Origin: Candidatus Heritagella intestinalis
Lineage (GTDB): Bacteria > Bacillota > Clostridia > Oscillospirales > Acutalibacteraceae
DNA: 64,000 bases
Reading direction: 5' to 3'
NCBI GenBank assembly: GCA_904420555.1
Contig: CAJFVO010000008.1
Coordinates: 1-64,000, forward strand
Shown one piece after another: positions 8,551-16,844 of the stretch. The notes under the pieces are model-generated. The model did no database searches and was not told where the DNA came from. It saw only the letters and a program-made list of their open reading frames with translations. The position numbers and the translations under genes were made by a program. The stretch's first letter is position 1, and each line of letters starts with the position of its first letter.

Positions 8551-9794
8551 TGACCATGGATTTTGATCAGGAACAGAAATTTATCGCGTCAATCAAGTAT
8601 TACATATCGGAAAATTTTCCTCTGAGCAATATGAGCGATGAGGAATTGATGGAGCAAATTGAAGCGACGGTTGCTGAACAGATAGGCTCCAGATACTGTT
8701 CTATTAGTGAACGCGTATCTATTGTACAGCAAATCTATAGCTCTATTCGAGGTTTCGGCCTGTTGGATTCCATTATCAGCGATGACACCATTACAGAAGT
8801 TATGATTAACGGGCCGGACAATATTTTTATTGAAAAAAATGGTAGACTAACTAAACTAAATAAGCAGTTTGAAAGTGAGCGCAGGCTGGAAGATGTCATT
8901 CAGCGAATCGTGGCTTTGGCAGGCCGTGAAGTGAATCAAGCTAGTCCGATTGTAGATACTCGTTTGCCGGACGGTTCCCGTGTTAACGTAGTGCTTCCGC
9001 CAATTTCTCTTCATGGCCCGATTCTGACGATTCGTAAATTTTCAAAAACCCCTATGACTATTGAAAAGCTGATTGAGTATGGCTCAATCACGCGAGAGAT
9101 TGCCAATAAACTGGAGTTGTTGGTTCGCGCCAAATACAATATTTTTATCAGTGGTGGTACTGGCTCCGGTAAGACAACTTTTTTGAATGCACTTTCAAAC
9201 TTTATTCCAAAGGATGAACGTATCATTACGATTGAAGACTCTGCGGAATTACAGATCACTGGCATTGATAATCTGGTAAGCATGGAGACTCGAAATGCAA
9301 ATGCTGCGGGTGTGGGGCAGATTACCATTCGCGATTTGATTAAAGCTTCTTTGCGTATGCGTCCTGAACGCATTATTGTGGGCGAGGTTCGCGGTGGTGA
9401 AGCGTTGGATATGCTGCAGGCCATGAACACCGGCCATGACGGTTCTCTTTCTACTGGCCATGCCAATTCCACGGAAGATATGCTCAGTCGTTTGGAGACC
9501 ATGGTACTGCAGGGGGCAGCGGGGCTTCCTTTGGAGGCGATCCGACAGCAGATTGCTTCTGCGGTGGATATTATCATCCATCTCTCCCGACTGCGTGATA
9601 AGTCCAGAAAAACCATGGAGATTACAGAAGTCTTAGGTTATGAAAACGGTCGAATCATTTTAAATCCTCTCTATGTATTTGAAGAAGATGAAAATAGTAC
9701 CTTGGAGAAGGTTTCGGGAAAATTGAAGCGCACAAAAAATCCATTGCAAAATGATTTTAAGCTTCGACTTTCTGGCATTAAAGCGGAAATTTAA
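8550..9794 (+). CDS. tadA: TadA/CpaF-type pilus assembly ATPase
   Basis: This 414-residue type II/IV secretion ATPase powers Tad pilus assembly at the cytoplasmic membrane. Visible are the N-terminal helical domain with FGLLDSIISDDTITEVMING, Walker A ISGGTGSGKTT (near residue 205), the Asp box region IITIEDSAEL, Walker B PERIIVGEVRGGEALD, and the His box TGHDGSLSTGHANS. The length is normal for TadA. The ATG at 8550 overlaps the tadZ stop; ATG 8556, better spaced from GAGGTG, is an alternative start. Confidence 0.95.
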   Translation: MTMDFDQEQKFIASIKYYISENFPLSNMSDEELMEQIEATVAEQIGSRYCSISERVSIVQQIYSSIRGFGLLDSIISDDTITEVMINGPDNIFIEKNGRLTKLNKQFESERRLEDVIQRIVALAGREVNQASPIVDTRLPDGSRVNVVLPPISLHGPILTIRKFSKTPMTIEKLIEYGSITREIANKLELLVRAKYNIFISGGTGSGKTTFLNALSNFIPKDERIITIEDSAELQITGIDNLVSMETRNANAAGVGQITIRDLIKASLRMRPERIIVGEVRGGEALDMLQAMNTGHDGSLSTGHANSTEDMLSRLETMVLQGAAGLPLEAIRQQIASAVDIIIHLSRLRDKSRKTMEITEVLGYENGRIILNPLYVFEEDENSTLEKVSGKLKRTKNPLQNDFKLRLSGIKAEI

Positions 9795-9807
9795 GGAGGA
9801 AGGATTT

Positions 9808-10665
9808 ATGGGAAGGAAAGGAAAAAAGGAACCGGCCGAGCCGCAATATTATATGTCGGCTACTAATATGCCGGCCTACAATTATAAAGTGTACTACATG
9901 AGCTTCCTGGAAAAGGCGCTCTATTTCCTGTTGGCCTTTGCGGTGGGCGCAGCAGTGGGTTATTTGTTTTATGGTGGGATTGGCAAGGATCAGTACGGAG
10001 ACCCTACCACCTTGACTTGGGTGTTGGATATCGGCATTTCTGGAGGGGTGGGTATTACGGCAGGCGTATTGTTCTTGCCTATCCGCACCAAACAGATCAT
10101 TAAAAAGCGTCGGAGGAACCTTAGCTCCCAATTTCGGGATATGTTGGATGCTCTTAGTACTTCTCTGGGAGCAGGTAAAAATGTCATGGAATCTTTTACT
10201 TCGGTTTATGAGGACCTAAAGGTTCAGTATGACGAAGGCGCGTTCATATTGCGGGAGTTAGAGCTCATTTTATCCGGAATAGCGAATAATATCGAAATCG
10301 AAGAGTTGTTGCTGGATTTTGGCGAGCGCAGTGGTGTAGACGATATTAAAAGCTTTGCCAATGTGTTTAAGATCAGCTATCGCAAGGGAGGCAATATTAA
10401 AGATACCATCCGTACTACGCATCAGATTCTTAGCGATAAAATGGAGATTTCAGAGGAAATCGAAACGGTGGTCACTTCCAATAAAATGGAGCAGAATATG
10501 ATGATCGCTATGCCAGTGATTTTGGTAGGGCTGATTAAGATGATGAGCCCGGATTTTGCGGCGAATTTTGCCACGCCTACGGGTATTCTCTCTACAACCA
10601 TTGCGGTCGTAATGTTTGTAGTGGCGTATTATGTAGGTAAAAACATTTTGGACATTAAAGTGTAA
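9808..10665 (+). CDS. tadB: TadB-like inner-membrane platform protein (T2SSF domain)
   Basis: This 285-residue protein has two hydrophobic segments near residues 32-80, a cytoplasmic type II secretion F domain (about 95-240: QFRDMLDALSTSLGAG...ISYRKGGNIKDTI), and two C-terminal membrane segments. With TadC it forms the platform on which TadA acts. The start at 9808 has TAAGGAGGAAGG upstream; the frame open from 9751 overlaps tadA and is rejected. It lies 13 bases after tadA. Confidence 0.9.
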   Translation: MGRKGKKEPAEPQYYMSATNMPAYNYKVYYMSFLEKALYFLLAFAVGAAVGYLFYGGIGKDQYGDPTTLTWVLDIGISGGVGITAGVLFLPIRTKQIIKKRRRNLSSQFRDMLDALSTSLGAGKNVMESFTSVYEDLKVQYDEGAFILRELELILSGIANNIEIEELLLDFGERSGVDDIKSFANVFKISYRKGGNIKDTIRTTHQILSDKMEISEEIETVVTSNKMEQNMMIAMPVILVGLIKMMSPDFAANFATPTGILSTTIAVVMFVVAYYVGKNILDIKV

Positions 10666-10677
10666 GGGGGAGTACAA

Positions 10678-11547
10678 GTGCTTTCCACAATGGATTTTGT
10701 GATTTTTGGTGTAGGCGGCGTACTACTCCTGATTTGGCTCTTTTTCTTTGTGAAGGGCCTGCGATATGCCCACTATTTTGATAATCTGACGGAAAAAGAA
10801 TTCCCTCTGAAAGAAATCTACTTTGTAGGCTATTCCATTATGGAGACCATTCGGTACCCCTATCGTTCCAAAGGGGACCGTAAGCTGCGCAAAGAAGTCG
10901 GCGTGCTCTACGGCGAGAAATATGCCGATTACTACATACGCGTGGTATACGCGCAAAAGGTAACGTTAGCCCTGACATTGGCAATTCTGGGATTCTGCAT
11001 GTACGGTTTTGCCAACGATGTGGCAGTGGTTGCTATTATGTTGGTGTTGGCTGGAACCATATTTTACTATTTTGGTACGGCCACTGCTAAGAAGATCAAG
11101 AAGCGTTCCGATGAGCTGCTCCGGGACTTCTCCAATGTGGTTTCCAAGCTGGCGCTGATGACCAATGCCGGCATGATTCTGCGGGAGGCTTGGGAGGAAG
11201 TGGCTTTTACTGGAGAAGGGACTCTCTATGAAGAGATGCAGCGTTCTGTAGCAGAGATGAATAACGGTGTTGCTGAAGCAGACGCCTTTTTCGAGTTTGG
11301 CTCCCGGTGCATCATCCCGGAAATCAAGAAATTTGCATCCACGGTGATGCAGGGTATGGCCAAAGGCAACCGGGAATTGGCGGCGATGCTCCAGCAGCAG
11401 AGCAAGGAAGTATGGGAACAGCGCAAGCAGGACGTGCGCCGCCAGGGGGAGAAGGCGGCTGGCAAGCTGATGATCCCCATCGTCATTATGTTTATTGGTG
11501 TACTGATAATGGTTATCGTCCCGATTTTCACCAATCTGGGCATCTAA
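10678..11547 (+). CDS. tadC: TadC-like inner-membrane platform protein (T2SSF domain)
   Basis: This 289-residue protein has an N-terminal membrane segment (residues 5-25), two more around 95-130, a T2SSF domain with LLRDFSNVVSKLALMTNAGM (near 143-162), and a C-terminal membrane segment LMIPIVIMFIGVLIMVIVPI. It begins with GTG behind GGGGGAG and follows tadB by 12 bases. The tadA-B-C order is the conserved core of Tad loci. Confidence 0.9.
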   Translation: MLSTMDFVIFGVGGVLLLIWLFFFVKGLRYAHYFDNLTEKEFPLKEIYFVGYSIMETIRYPYRSKGDRKLRKEVGVLYGEKYADYYIRVVYAQKVTLALTLAILGFCMYGFANDVAVVAIMLVLAGTIFYYFGTATAKKIKKRSDELLRDFSNVVSKLALMTNAGMILREAWEEVAFTGEGTLYEEMQRSVAEMNNGVAEADAFFEFGSRCIIPEIKKFASTVMQGMAKGNRELAAMLQQQSKEVWEQRKQDVRRQGEKAAGKLMIPIVIMFIGVLIMVIVPIFTNLGI

Positions 11548-11590
11548 CCGTTATTTTAGTATAAATACTGGAGAAAGGAGGGAGGACGTC

Positions 11591-11842
11591 ATGCAGCTGT
11601 ATGCAAATTTGACTTGGATGGCTGCCAAGGCGAAGCAGAAGTTCCGTGAATTCCTCTTTGAGGAGAGCGGCGAGGTCAACATTGTGGCGATGCTTATCTT
11701 GATTGCCATTGCGGTGGCTTTGGCTGTCTTATTTAAAGAACAAATTTCGGAACTGGTAAGTGGATTGTTTAACCAAATCAAGGGCGACGCAGGTAGTATA
11801 GGTGAAGGTGTAGACTATGATCCTAGTGCAACACTAGGCTGA
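11591..11842 (+). CDS. Small Flp-type pilin candidate
   Basis: This 83-residue protein has one hydrophobic segment (VNIVAMLILIAIAVALAVLF, about residues 30-49) after a charged leader ending EESGE, and a short polar tail. Size, position after tadC and a strong GGAGAAAGGAGGGAGGAC leader suit the major Flp pilin. The leader-peptidase site is unclear: a Gly-Glu pair directly precedes the hydrophobic segment, whereas canonical prepilins have Glu at +5 after the Gly. The final codons overlap a perfect hairpin (CCTAGTG/CACTAGG, 11822-11838). Confidence 0.7.
   Translation: MQLYANLTWMAAKAKQKFREFLFEESGEVNIVAMLILIAIAVALAVLFKEQISELVSGLFNQIKGDAGSIGEGVDYDPSATLG
11822..11838 (+). repeat. Perfect hairpin at the end of the pilin gene
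   Basis: CCTAGTG and CACTAGG pair around CAA just before the pilin stop codon. There is no T-run, so an mRNA-end or stability role is likelier than termination. Confidence 0.45.
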
Positions 11843-11871
11843 TGAATCTAACTCCTAGCAGTTCTACCCAA

Positions 11872-11975
11872 GTCAAAACTTTCAGAACCCCGGGTAGGGG
11901 CTGGTGCGGCCGGCCCCTGCCAAACTGAACTTTCAGAACCCCAAAGCAGGGGAGCGGTTTTGCCGTTCCCCTGCC
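11872..11975 (+). repeat. Tandem GC-rich hairpin repeat between the pilin and tadE-like genes
   Basis: Two copies of a unit of about 50 bases start with the shared core ACTTTCAGAACCCC. Each carries a strong hairpin: 11896-11918 (AGGGGC...GCCCCT) and 11946-11974 (GCAGGGGA...TCCCCTGC). There is no T-run. Likely roles are RNA processing, or protection that lets pilin mRNA accumulate above downstream genes (inference). Confidence 0.6.
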
Positions 11976-12007
11976 TAACGAAAATAATGCGGAAAGAAGG
12001 GAATTTT

Positions 12008-12658
12008 TTGAAGAGAAAGATTGCGGATGAAAGAGGCGCAGTGCCCATTGTAGAGGCAACCATCGTGTTTCCCGTGATGTTCCTGGTCATCTTTCTGCTG
12101 ATATATATGGGCAACGCCTATGCGCAGCAGTGCCGTGTAGAGGCCATTGCCAACCGTCTGGCCCTGGAGGGAGCATCCTACTGTGTGGACCCCATGTTGA
12201 AGGAGATTGCTGCCAGCAATGGTTCTATGCCCGGAGAAGCGCCTCAGGTGTACCCCTACCGGTATCTTCTCACTGGCGAAATGAAGGACACTGCTGAGGG
12301 GATTTCCGACGACATCAGAGAACAGGTGAGCAGTTTGGACAACGGCCTGTTTAAAGGGATGTCCCCGTCTCATGTGACGGTAGACGCGAAATTTAACAAC
12401 CACTTTATTGCCTCCACTTTTTCTGTGGAGCTGAATTATCGAATCCAACTGCCCATGAAGCTTCTTGGTGCGGAGGATCTCTTCACCGTCCCGGTTTCTT
12501 CTTACGTGGAAGTGCCGGTTACAGATGTGCCGGAATTTGTCCGGAACGTGGAGATGATCGAGGATTACCTGGAAGCCACTGGCTTGATGGATAATATTGA
12601 GGAATTTAAGAGCAAGATTGACGAACTGGTAGATAAAGCCAGTGAATTTATCAACTAA
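12008..12658 (+). CDS. TadE-like pseudopilin
   Basis: This protein of about 216 residues has the class signature of TadE-like minor pilins: a short positive N-terminus, then ERGAVPIVEATIVFPVMFLV running into one membrane segment, and an extracellular remainder. The TTG at 12008 is chosen because GAAGGG lies 6 bases upstream and the protein then begins MKRK. An ATG at 11987 lacks a ribosome site. TadE-type proteins are cleaved by the prepilin peptidase and needed for pilus biogenesis. Confidence 0.8.
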   Translation: MKRKIADERGAVPIVEATIVFPVMFLVIFLLIYMGNAYAQQCRVEAIANRLALEGASYCVDPMLKEIAASNGSMPGEAPQVYPYRYLLTGEMKDTAEGISDDIREQVSSLDNGLFKGMSPSHVTVDAKFNNHFIASTFSVELNYRIQLPMKLLGAEDLFTVPVSSYVEVPVTDVPEFVRNVEMIEDYLEATGLMDNIEEFKSKIDELVDKASEFIN

Positions 12659-12670
12659 GGGGGAAAGGGC

Positions 12671-15600
12671 ATGAAATCCAGGAGAGGAACCAGGGGCGCT
12701 GTTTCAGTGTTCCTTACTATTATTCTGGTGCCGTGTATTGTGGCTACCAGTTTGTTTGTGGATCTCGGCCGGGTGCATCTCTCAAAAGGGGTGGCAGAAT
12801 CTTCTGCCGACCTGGCTATGAACAGCCTGCTGACCAACTATGATAAGGATTTGCAGGAATTCTATGGCTTGGCGGCTTCTTGCCAGAATATTGACGAATT
12901 TTACGATGTGTCCGAGGATTATTTTAAGCGGATGCTGAAATCCCAGCCTCTCACGGAGGAAGAAAAACAGACCATCGTGGACAGTGTTTTGGGTATTGTC
13001 AAAGGGGAAGATGTCTCTGATCTTTTGCAGCTGAGCAGCCTCACCGACAGCAATATGATTACCCCTGTCGAAAACGGAAGTCTGGCCAATGCGGACATCC
13101 TCAAAGACCAGATTGTGGAGTTCATGAAGTACCGGGCGCCTATCAACCTGGTGGAGAACGCTTTGTTGAGCGGGCTGAAGGAAAATGCGGATAATATTCT
13201 AAATACGGATTCTGACAATACGCTTATTGACAGCCAGCAGAAGTATTTTGAAGATTTGAATAAGACGCTGGAGAAAGCGTATGACCTTTGGAAAGTAATA
13301 GAAGGTGAAGATGGATATAACGACAAGGGGATTACCAAAAGTAAATTAAATGATGAAGTCATGCCATTTCTGCGCGACAGCAAGGATACTTACAAGGAAA
13401 TCCATGAAGCACTGATCAAGAATTTGTTGGGAACCCAAGGCTTAGAAGTTATTGAACGCCTGGAAATTGACATAAAAGAGTATGAAGATGACACATATTC
13501 AAATACGAAAAAAGCTTCCTTGAACGATATTATAGATGCCTGGGAAAAAACGGCGAAAAAATATGATACTTATATAGAGAAAAAGGGAGAGCTGAAAAGC
13601 TATTTCACACAAAATCCTTATCAAGAAGGTACCATGAATCCCATTCGCTACTGGCAGAGATGCCATGACGATGGATTGCCGAAAAAAATCAAAAACTTTA
13701 AAACAGCAGCGGAGGATATGCTGGAAGAGTATTGCAAGCTGGAAAATGCGTGGGCGTTTCGAGCGGATGATGTTGACGTCAATCAAATGGTAGAAGTTAC
13801 TATTAAATCACAGGATTATGAAGATATAAACATGAGCCTTCAAGAAGCATATGACACTTTAGATCGAATGGTTTCCGATGAATATGATGCATGCATAAAA
13901 AATGGGCGTTCTCAATCTACCAATGATTCTGTGGATAAAAGTTTGGATAAACTCGTTGCTATTTGCGCAAGATGCAAAGATAAGATCAACCCGGATACCT
14001 ATCAGCTTAGTTCTGGAAAGACTATTGCGCAGGCCGTCAAGGATATCAGCAATAAAGCGAATTCATATTATCGAGAGCTAGATGATGCTGTGACAGCCTT
14101 AACAGATGCCAAAAACTTGGCCAATGATCTTTGGAATTTGATTGAGAAGACGAAAGGTTCTTTTACAACCTGGGAAAGCAATGTCAATGGTTCAAGCACT
14201 CCTGTGGCAGATGATTCTCGTGAGCAAGTGGAAGAAGAAAAGGGCTCGGGTATTCAAAAAATTACAAAGGAGCAGATTACCGTTTTTACGAACCGGATTG
14301 ACAAAATTATTGCTTTGTTGGAGCCGGTTCGGGATTATATGAATGATACGCGTTATGGCTCCGGCGGTATAGTAAATAACGGGAAAAAAATTAAAGACAT
14401 CGAAAGCTACAAGGATGTAGAAAATGCTTGCGGTGTGAAAGCGAGAGATTTGCCGTTGGATGAGGCTTCTCTCCAGAGTAAAGCGAATGAAACTTTCCGG
14501 TTTATCTATGGAAAAGATGCAGAGCACAATGAAATTACCGAGCTTCCGTCTCTGAACATTGACGAAACAAATGATCCTGCTTTAAATGTCAATTCACCGG
14601 AATTATACAACTGGCTAATAAACCAAGATTTTAAAAACGCAAAGGAAAATTCCCAGGAAGAGCAGAAATATGAAGACGAACAGGATAAAGCTAACAAAGC
14701 ATCGGACGAAGCAACAAAGAAATTTGAGGTCTCTGTAACAGGAATTCAAGATACCTACTCAGGTCAGAAAGGAGAATTTCCGTCACAGTTTTCGGCGCAT
14801 TCGGTGGGTCTGACCGATCTTTTGGGAAATTTGGTCAGCCTGGTGGGGCGGCTCATCACCGGAGATTTTAGCGACGCACTTGCCGGTATGCGGGACAGTC
14901 TTTATGTAACCGAGTACATCTTCGGGAATTTCAGCTATTATACCTATGAAAGCCAAGCAAAATATCAAATGCTGGTGGATGAACAAGGGTATGACGCGCT
15001 GAAAAATAAATCCTATAAAGAGGTTCAGGATCTATATAACCAGCAGAAGTATAACAAGGCCTGGGCCAGCACCGATCTCACAGACCAGTACAATAAATCC
15101 CTGACTAACCGGATGATTAATTCGGAAAATAATTTGTCGTATGGGGGAGAAATCGAGTATATCCTGGCAGGTGGAAATGCGAAAGACAGTATTAACAGTA
15201 TTTACGGACAAATTTTTGCATTCCGTCTGCTGATGAATACCCCATCCGCATTTTTAACGTTTTGGTCTGGAACAATTAATGATAAAGATGCTGCTGGTAA
15301 TAACAATTTTTGGAGTTTAAGCACAAAGGCCTCTGCTATTCATGCTTTAGCAATTGGCGTATCAGGTGCTACTGCGGGAATTGTACCAGAGCCTTTAGCA
15401 CGGGGAGTATTGATTTTAGCTGAGGCGACGTTGGAAACAGTTCGCGATATGAATTATTTGAAGGCAGGCCTGCCTGTTAAGTTGATTAAAGGCAGAGCAG
15501 ACGAAAACTGGGGGGATAGCCGCACCACAAACCCAAAGAATGGCCTTTACCTGCAGTACAGCGACTACCTGTACATTATGACCCTGATAGGGATGATTAA

Positions 15601-15892
15601 CGACGGCGATACTGCAGAAGCTATCTGCCTCCGTGTAGGGGATGTAATTCAGGCCAATATGCGCAAAGTACTTCCTAATAATGGGCTGGTGGTCAAGGAA
15701 GGAAGCGAGGAAAGCGATGGGAGTACGGGTTACCAGCTTTCCAAATCGATTGTGTATTTCAAATTCAACGCGGATTTGCGGGTAAAGCCCCTGATGCTGG
15801 AACTGCCCTTTGCCCTCCAGTATGACAATAACCCCAAAGATTCTACCGGCTGGTGTACCTTCCATACTTCCATCATCCGGGGATATTCTTAA
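12671..15892 (+). CDS. Very large TadE/TadG-like membrane protein (DUF5702-like)
   Basis: This is a 1073-residue protein. The first 60 residues are pseudopilin-like: RGAVSVFLTIILVPCIVATS as a membrane segment, then DLGRVHLSKGVAESSADLAM and the YDKDLQEFYGL element that I associate with DUF5702. A long, charged, helix-rich and probably coiled-coil middle (residues about 100-700) follows, then a more hydrophobic C-terminal part with short loops. The middle is visibly more AT-rich than the ends. It is about four times longer than ordinary TadG-like proteins, so it could be a surface stalk or pilus-tip component. The ATG lies 12 bases after the previous gene, behind GGGGGAAAGGG. Confidence 0.7.
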   Translation: MKSRRGTRGAVSVFLTIILVPCIVATSLFVDLGRVHLSKGVAESSADLAMNSLLTNYDKDLQEFYGLAASCQNIDEFYDVSEDYFKRMLKSQPLTEEEKQTIVDSVLGIVKGEDVSDLLQLSSLTDSNMITPVENGSLANADILKDQIVEFMKYRAPINLVENALLSGLKENADNILNTDSDNTLIDSQQKYFEDLNKTLEKAYDLWKVIEGEDGYNDKGITKSKLNDEVMPFLRDSKDTYKEIHEALIKNLLGTQGLEVIERLEIDIKEYEDDTYSNTKKASLNDIIDAWEKTAKKYDTYIEKKGELKSYFTQNPYQEGTMNPIRYWQRCHDDGLPKKIKNFKTAAEDMLEEYCKLENAWAFRADDVDVNQMVEVTIKSQDYEDINMSLQEAYDTLDRMVSDEYDACIKNGRSQSTNDSVDKSLDKLVAICARCKDKINPDTYQLSSGKTIAQAVKDISNKANSYYRELDDAVTALTDAKNLANDLWNLIEKTKGSFTTWESNVNGSSTPVADDSREQVEEEKGSGIQKITKEQITVFTNRIDKIIALLEPVRDYMNDTRYGSGGIVNNGKKIKDIESYKDVENACGVKARDLPLDEASLQSKANETFRFIYGKDAEHNEITELPSLNIDETNDPALNVNSPELYNWLINQDFKNAKENSQEEQKYEDEQDKANKASDEATKKFEVSVTGIQDTYSGQKGEFPSQFSAHSVGLTDLLGNLVSLVGRLITGDFSDALAGMRDSLYVTEYIFGNFSYYTYESQAKYQMLVDEQGYDALKNKSYKEVQDLYNQQKYNKAWASTDLTDQYNKSLTNRMINSENNLSYGGEIEYILAGGNAKDSINSIYGQIFAFRLLMNTPSAFLTFWSGTINDKDAAGNNNFWSLSTKASAIHALAIGVSGATAGIVPEPLARGVLILAEATLETVRDMNYLKAGLPVKLIKGRADENWGDSRTTNPKNGLYLQYSDYLYIMTLIGMINDGDTAEAICLRVGDVIQANMRKVLPNNGLVVKEGSEESDGSTGYQLSKSIVYFKFNADLRVKPLMLELPFALQYDNNPKDSTGWCTFHTSIIRGYS

Positions 15893-15974
15893 AAGCACAT
15901 TCCACGTATAAACAAAATTGAGAGAGGAATTGGCGGGCTGGGAAATCCGGCGCCGCCAGAAAGGATGGATTATC

Positions 15975-16814
15975 ATGCTCAAAAAGAAAATCGCGATTCT
16001 GTTGGCCGCTCTGCTGGCGTTTGGCGCCGCAGGCTGTTCTGCGCCGGAAACTCCCTCTGCGGAGCCGGATTCCTCTTCTGCTGTGCAGAGCCAGGAACCC
16101 CAAAGCGGAGACGAAAGTACGGAAGAGCCGGCGTCTACCCAAGAGGGAGGGCTCACAGTAGAGGAAATCCAGTCTGCTCCGGTAACCGATGAAGATTTAT
16201 TTGCCAGGGAAGAAACAGACGGCGGAATCGCAGTGACTTCCTTTACCGGCAGCGGGGAGATTATCGTAGTGCCTGATACCATTGAGGGACAGCCTGTGGT
16301 AGCACTGGATGACGGCGTTTTCCAGGGGGAATCCGGCATTAAGGGCGTGGTCATTCCGGAAACAGTGACTGCTTTGGGGGAAGACCTCTTCCTCAATTGT
16401 CCTGATTTGGAGGCGGTGGCGATTCTCGGCGATGTGGAAGAATTCCCTAGCGATATGTTCTATGAGTGCCCTTCTCTGCAAGACGTGATGATTCCGGATT
16501 CCGTCAAGACCATTGGCGCTTATGCTTTCTATCACTGCAAAAGTCTCACAGAAGTAACGTTGCCCGGCTCTTTACAGGAAATTTCCGATTATGCCTTTTG
16601 TGGGACCGGTTTAGCTCAAGTGGAGATTCCTGAGGGAGTTACTGCGATTTGGGGCGGAGCTTTTTCCGACTGTGCTTCTTTGGAAACCTGCGTGATTCCC
16701 GCTAGCGTGGAAACAATTTTCCCCAATGCCTTTGATGGTTCCGATGGCGTCAGCATTCAGGCGGAAGCCGGTTCTGCAGCAGAGACTTTTGCTAAAGAAA
16801 ACGGGTTAGCATAA
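15975..16814 (+). CDS. Leucine-rich-repeat (BspA-type) lipoprotein
   Basis: This 279-residue protein has a lipoprotein signal peptide (LAALLAFGAAGC, lipidated Cys near residue 21), a Ser/Glu/Pro-rich linker to about residue 75, then five or six BspA-type repeats (for example VVIPETVTALGEDLFLNCP, VMIPDSVKTIGAYAFYHC, EIPEGVTAIWGGAFSDC). BspA-type repeats mediate binding to host or partner proteins. The start follows AAAGGATGG. It lies inside the Tad block and may be a surface co-factor of the pilus (inference). Confidence 0.82.
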   Translation: MLKKKIAILLAALLAFGAAGCSAPETPSAEPDSSSAVQSQEPQSGDESTEEPASTQEGGLTVEEIQSAPVTDEDLFAREETDGGIAVTSFTGSGEIIVVPDTIEGQPVVALDDGVFQGESGIKGVVIPETVTALGEDLFLNCPDLEAVAILGDVEEFPSDMFYECPSLQDVMIPDSVKTIGAYAFYHCKSLTEVTLPGSLQEISDYAFCGTGLAQVEIPEGVTAIWGGAFSDCASLETCVIPASVETIFPNAFDGSDGVSIQAEAGSAAETFAKENGLA

Positions 16815-16844
16815 TCCAAATCTTTTGGGAAAGGAGGGGAGAAG

